14,927 nucleotides of DNA from Thermoplasmata archaeon (lineage in GTDB: Archaea; Thermoplasmatota; Thermoplasmata; Thermoplasmatales; Thermoplasmataceae): positions 1 through 14,927 of the forward strand of contig JAJZAR010000027.1 of assembly GCA_021799315.1 (NCBI GenBank). The letters run 5' to 3'. Positions 13,495-14,927 of this stretch are shown here, piece by piece. The translations under genes and the position numbers were made by a program. Under the pieces are notes generated by a model. It had not been told where the DNA came from and searched no databases. It saw only the letters and a program-made list of their open reading frames with translations. The first letter of the stretch is position 1, and each line of letters starts with the position of its first letter.

Positions 13495-14927
13495 TCATTT
13501 CCTCCTCTTCCACAGGATCAAGCCTGCAATAGCAGGGATGATAATCCAAGGTGCTGTGACTGCAATCAGTTTCCAGAGAGGGAGATCATAGAAGGGAATA
13601 CCTAAGGCACCTATATTCAAACGAATAAGATTTGTGCCAATATATGTTTTAAAGGCGGAAAAGGGATCCATAAGACTGAGATTGTAGATCTGAGTTTGGT
13701 TGCCTCCAATTAAGCTTAACACTCCACCATATATGTAAAACAGAAATATGAGTATAAGGAACGGAGATGCAATGGCCTTCACCATACTCTTCGTGAATGC
13801 TGTGGTCAGGAATGCAATGGACATGGATACCATGCCAAGGAGTGTGAATATGAGCAGAAGCTCCATTATTCTGTAAAATATCATGTAACCACCATTGAGA
13901 AAGTGTACAAACTCATAGGATATGAAAATAGATGTGATCACTGCAATCAACAGACCAATGAACACTGCTATGTACTTACCTGTGTAATATTCACTTCTCT
14001 TCACAGGTAAAGACATGTAAAATTCAGATTTGCCGTTATAATTGGGAATGGCAAAGGCAATTATGGTAAGAATGATCATGAAGATGCCGAAGAATATGGA
14101 TGCTGATTCATATTCTCCAAAGATGCTTTTAGTCAGAGATGCCTCGTTGGGAATGGCATATAAGTGTGCAGGATAGTGAAGTGATCCATTAATACTGTTA
14201 GAATCAAATATATGCGCACCTGATTCTTGCCCAGGGCTTTCCGGAGAAAATAGACCATTTGATGTCCACGTGTTGTTTATTTTCCACTGTAAAAGACCGT
14301 AGATGTTGGTATCAGTGTTTGGTGGGTAGGACAGTGGCAACACTATATGCGTGAAGTTTCCAAGTTTCCCAAAATTAATAATATTACCATTGGATTCCAG
14401 CAGTCTGTATTCTCTACATGGGGGTTTGCCTACAGTAGTGCCAAGGTAAACCAACTCAAGATTGGCTTTATATCTAAATCCTTTCTGATATACTGGAGAA
14501 TATTCCATGTAACCTTCAGTGTATGTGGACTCTTCATGGGGAATAATCTTTACACCCGACGGAGGGAAACCCCATAACCATGAATCGTTAGATCTGTATG
14601 TCACAGTTCCAATACCATTGCACATATACATTCTTAGACGAACTGAGTCGTTGCCGTGTGGATAATTCGTACAATTAATGTTCGGGGTCAATAAAATACT
14701 GCATGAAGCGTTTTTACCCATTCCGTTATCTTCGTAACAACAATATGACAAATAATATGTCCCGTTTTTATAAAACCAACTTGAGGCACCAACTGGCAGA
14801 GCCCCTATATTAGCCGGATCATCAGGTGAGTTGGAGAACACAAGCAATGCACCCATGAGCACAAAAATAACAACAAATATGGCAAAGGATTTTCTGAAAA
14901 TGCTGTTTCTCAACACCTTTATTGTTC
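13495..14927 (-). CDS. ABC-2-type permease with large extracellular domain, 5' end probably outside window
   Basis: Counting from a GTG at 14916 the product is 473 residues, but the frame stays open to the right edge (TIK before it), so the true start may lie outside. The layout is one helix (about 8-28), a large outside domain (about 29-268), then five helices (about 271-290, 314-335, 345-372, 381-402, 446-467) ending in WKRRK. A helix, a large loop and a cluster of helices is the ABC-2 exporter permease plan; SEFYMSLPVKRSEYYTGKY (297-315) is the short cytoplasmic loop typical of ABC-2 permeases. The outside domain has six cysteines (59, 60, 72, 82, 99, 167) and several NxS/T sequons. The ATPase partner is expected beyond the right edge. 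Substrate unknown. Confidence 0.78.
   Translation of the reverse strand, partial: TIKVLRNSIFRKSFAIFVVIFVLMGALLVFSNSPDDPANIGALPVGASSWFYKNGTYYLSYCCYEDNGMGKNASCSILLTPNINCTNYPHGNDSVRLRMYMCNGIGTVTYRSNDSWLWGFPPSGVKIIPHEESTYTEGYMEYSPVYQKGFRYKANLELVYLGTTVGKPPCREYRLLESNGNIINFGKLGNFTHIVLPLSYPPNTDTNIYGLLQWKINNTWTSNGLFSPESPGQESGAHIFDSNSINGSLHYPAHLYAIPNEASLTKSIFGEYESASIFFGIFMIILTIIAFAIPNYNGKSEFYMSLPVKRSEYYTGKYIAVFIGLLIAVITSIFISYEFVHFLNGGYMIFYRIMELLLIFTLLGMVSMSIAFLTTAFTKSMVKAIASPFLILIFLFYIYGGVLSLIGGNQTQIYNLSLMDPFSAFKTYIGTNLIRLNIGALGIPFYDLPLWKLIAVTAPWIIIPAIAGLILWKRRK

Overview
The window looks like chromosomal DNA of an acidophilic archaeon of the order Thermoplasmatales (Ferroplasma/Cuniculiplasma-like). 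This is inferred from gene content and promoter style; no 16S or other marker gene is present. The base composition is AT-rich. Several genes have an archaeal TATA box centred about 24-27 bp before the start codon, which implies leaderless mRNAs. Secreted proteins carry an N-terminal signal or anchor plus a C-terminal membrane helix and are rich in Asn/Ser/Thr sequons, as on archaeal cell surfaces. The tail domain of the propeller protein (YNVVFTEKGLSPNDKWYVN) is a type common in Thermoplasmatales surface proteins.

Layout. Positions 1-1825 (minus) hold most of a family-5 ABC solute-binding protein that runs off the left edge. A 436-bp gap with only traces of structure follows. At 2262-4607 (minus) is a 781-residue anchored surface protein made of 14 YVTN-type repeats, i.e. 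two seven-bladed beta-propellers. At 4878-5615 (minus) is a signal-peptide-peptidase-like S49 protease with no membrane anchor. A DUF1801 gene (5754-6200, plus) converges on a small SAM-dependent methyltransferase (6236-6805, minus).

The central island is a mercury locus. A free-standing HMA (MerP/NmerA-like) protein overlaps by 4 bp the start of mercuric reductase merA (8603 to 6940, minus). An HxlR-family winged-helix regulator (8699-9100) is transcribed divergently. A small inverted repeat lies between the two facing TATA boxes. This arrangement differs from bacterial mer operons (MerR, MerT, MerP) and from the described archaeal one (ArsR-like MerR plus a TRASH-domain MerH). It is the best candidate in the window for a less-described system.

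After a hairpin between convergent genes come glutamate decarboxylase (10647-9253, minus), an MFS transporter (11910-10777, minus, N-terminus uncertain), a short MetE-like zinc methyltransferase (13293-12139, minus) and an ABC-2-type permease with a cysteine-containing outside domain (minus) that probably starts beyond the right edge. Glutamate decarboxylation consumes a cytosolic proton, which would suit an acidophile, but no GadC-type antiporter is visible. Intergenic regions contain several perfect or near-perfect dyads, reported as candidate operators or terminators. No tRNA, rRNA, CRISPR array or intact insertion sequence was found.
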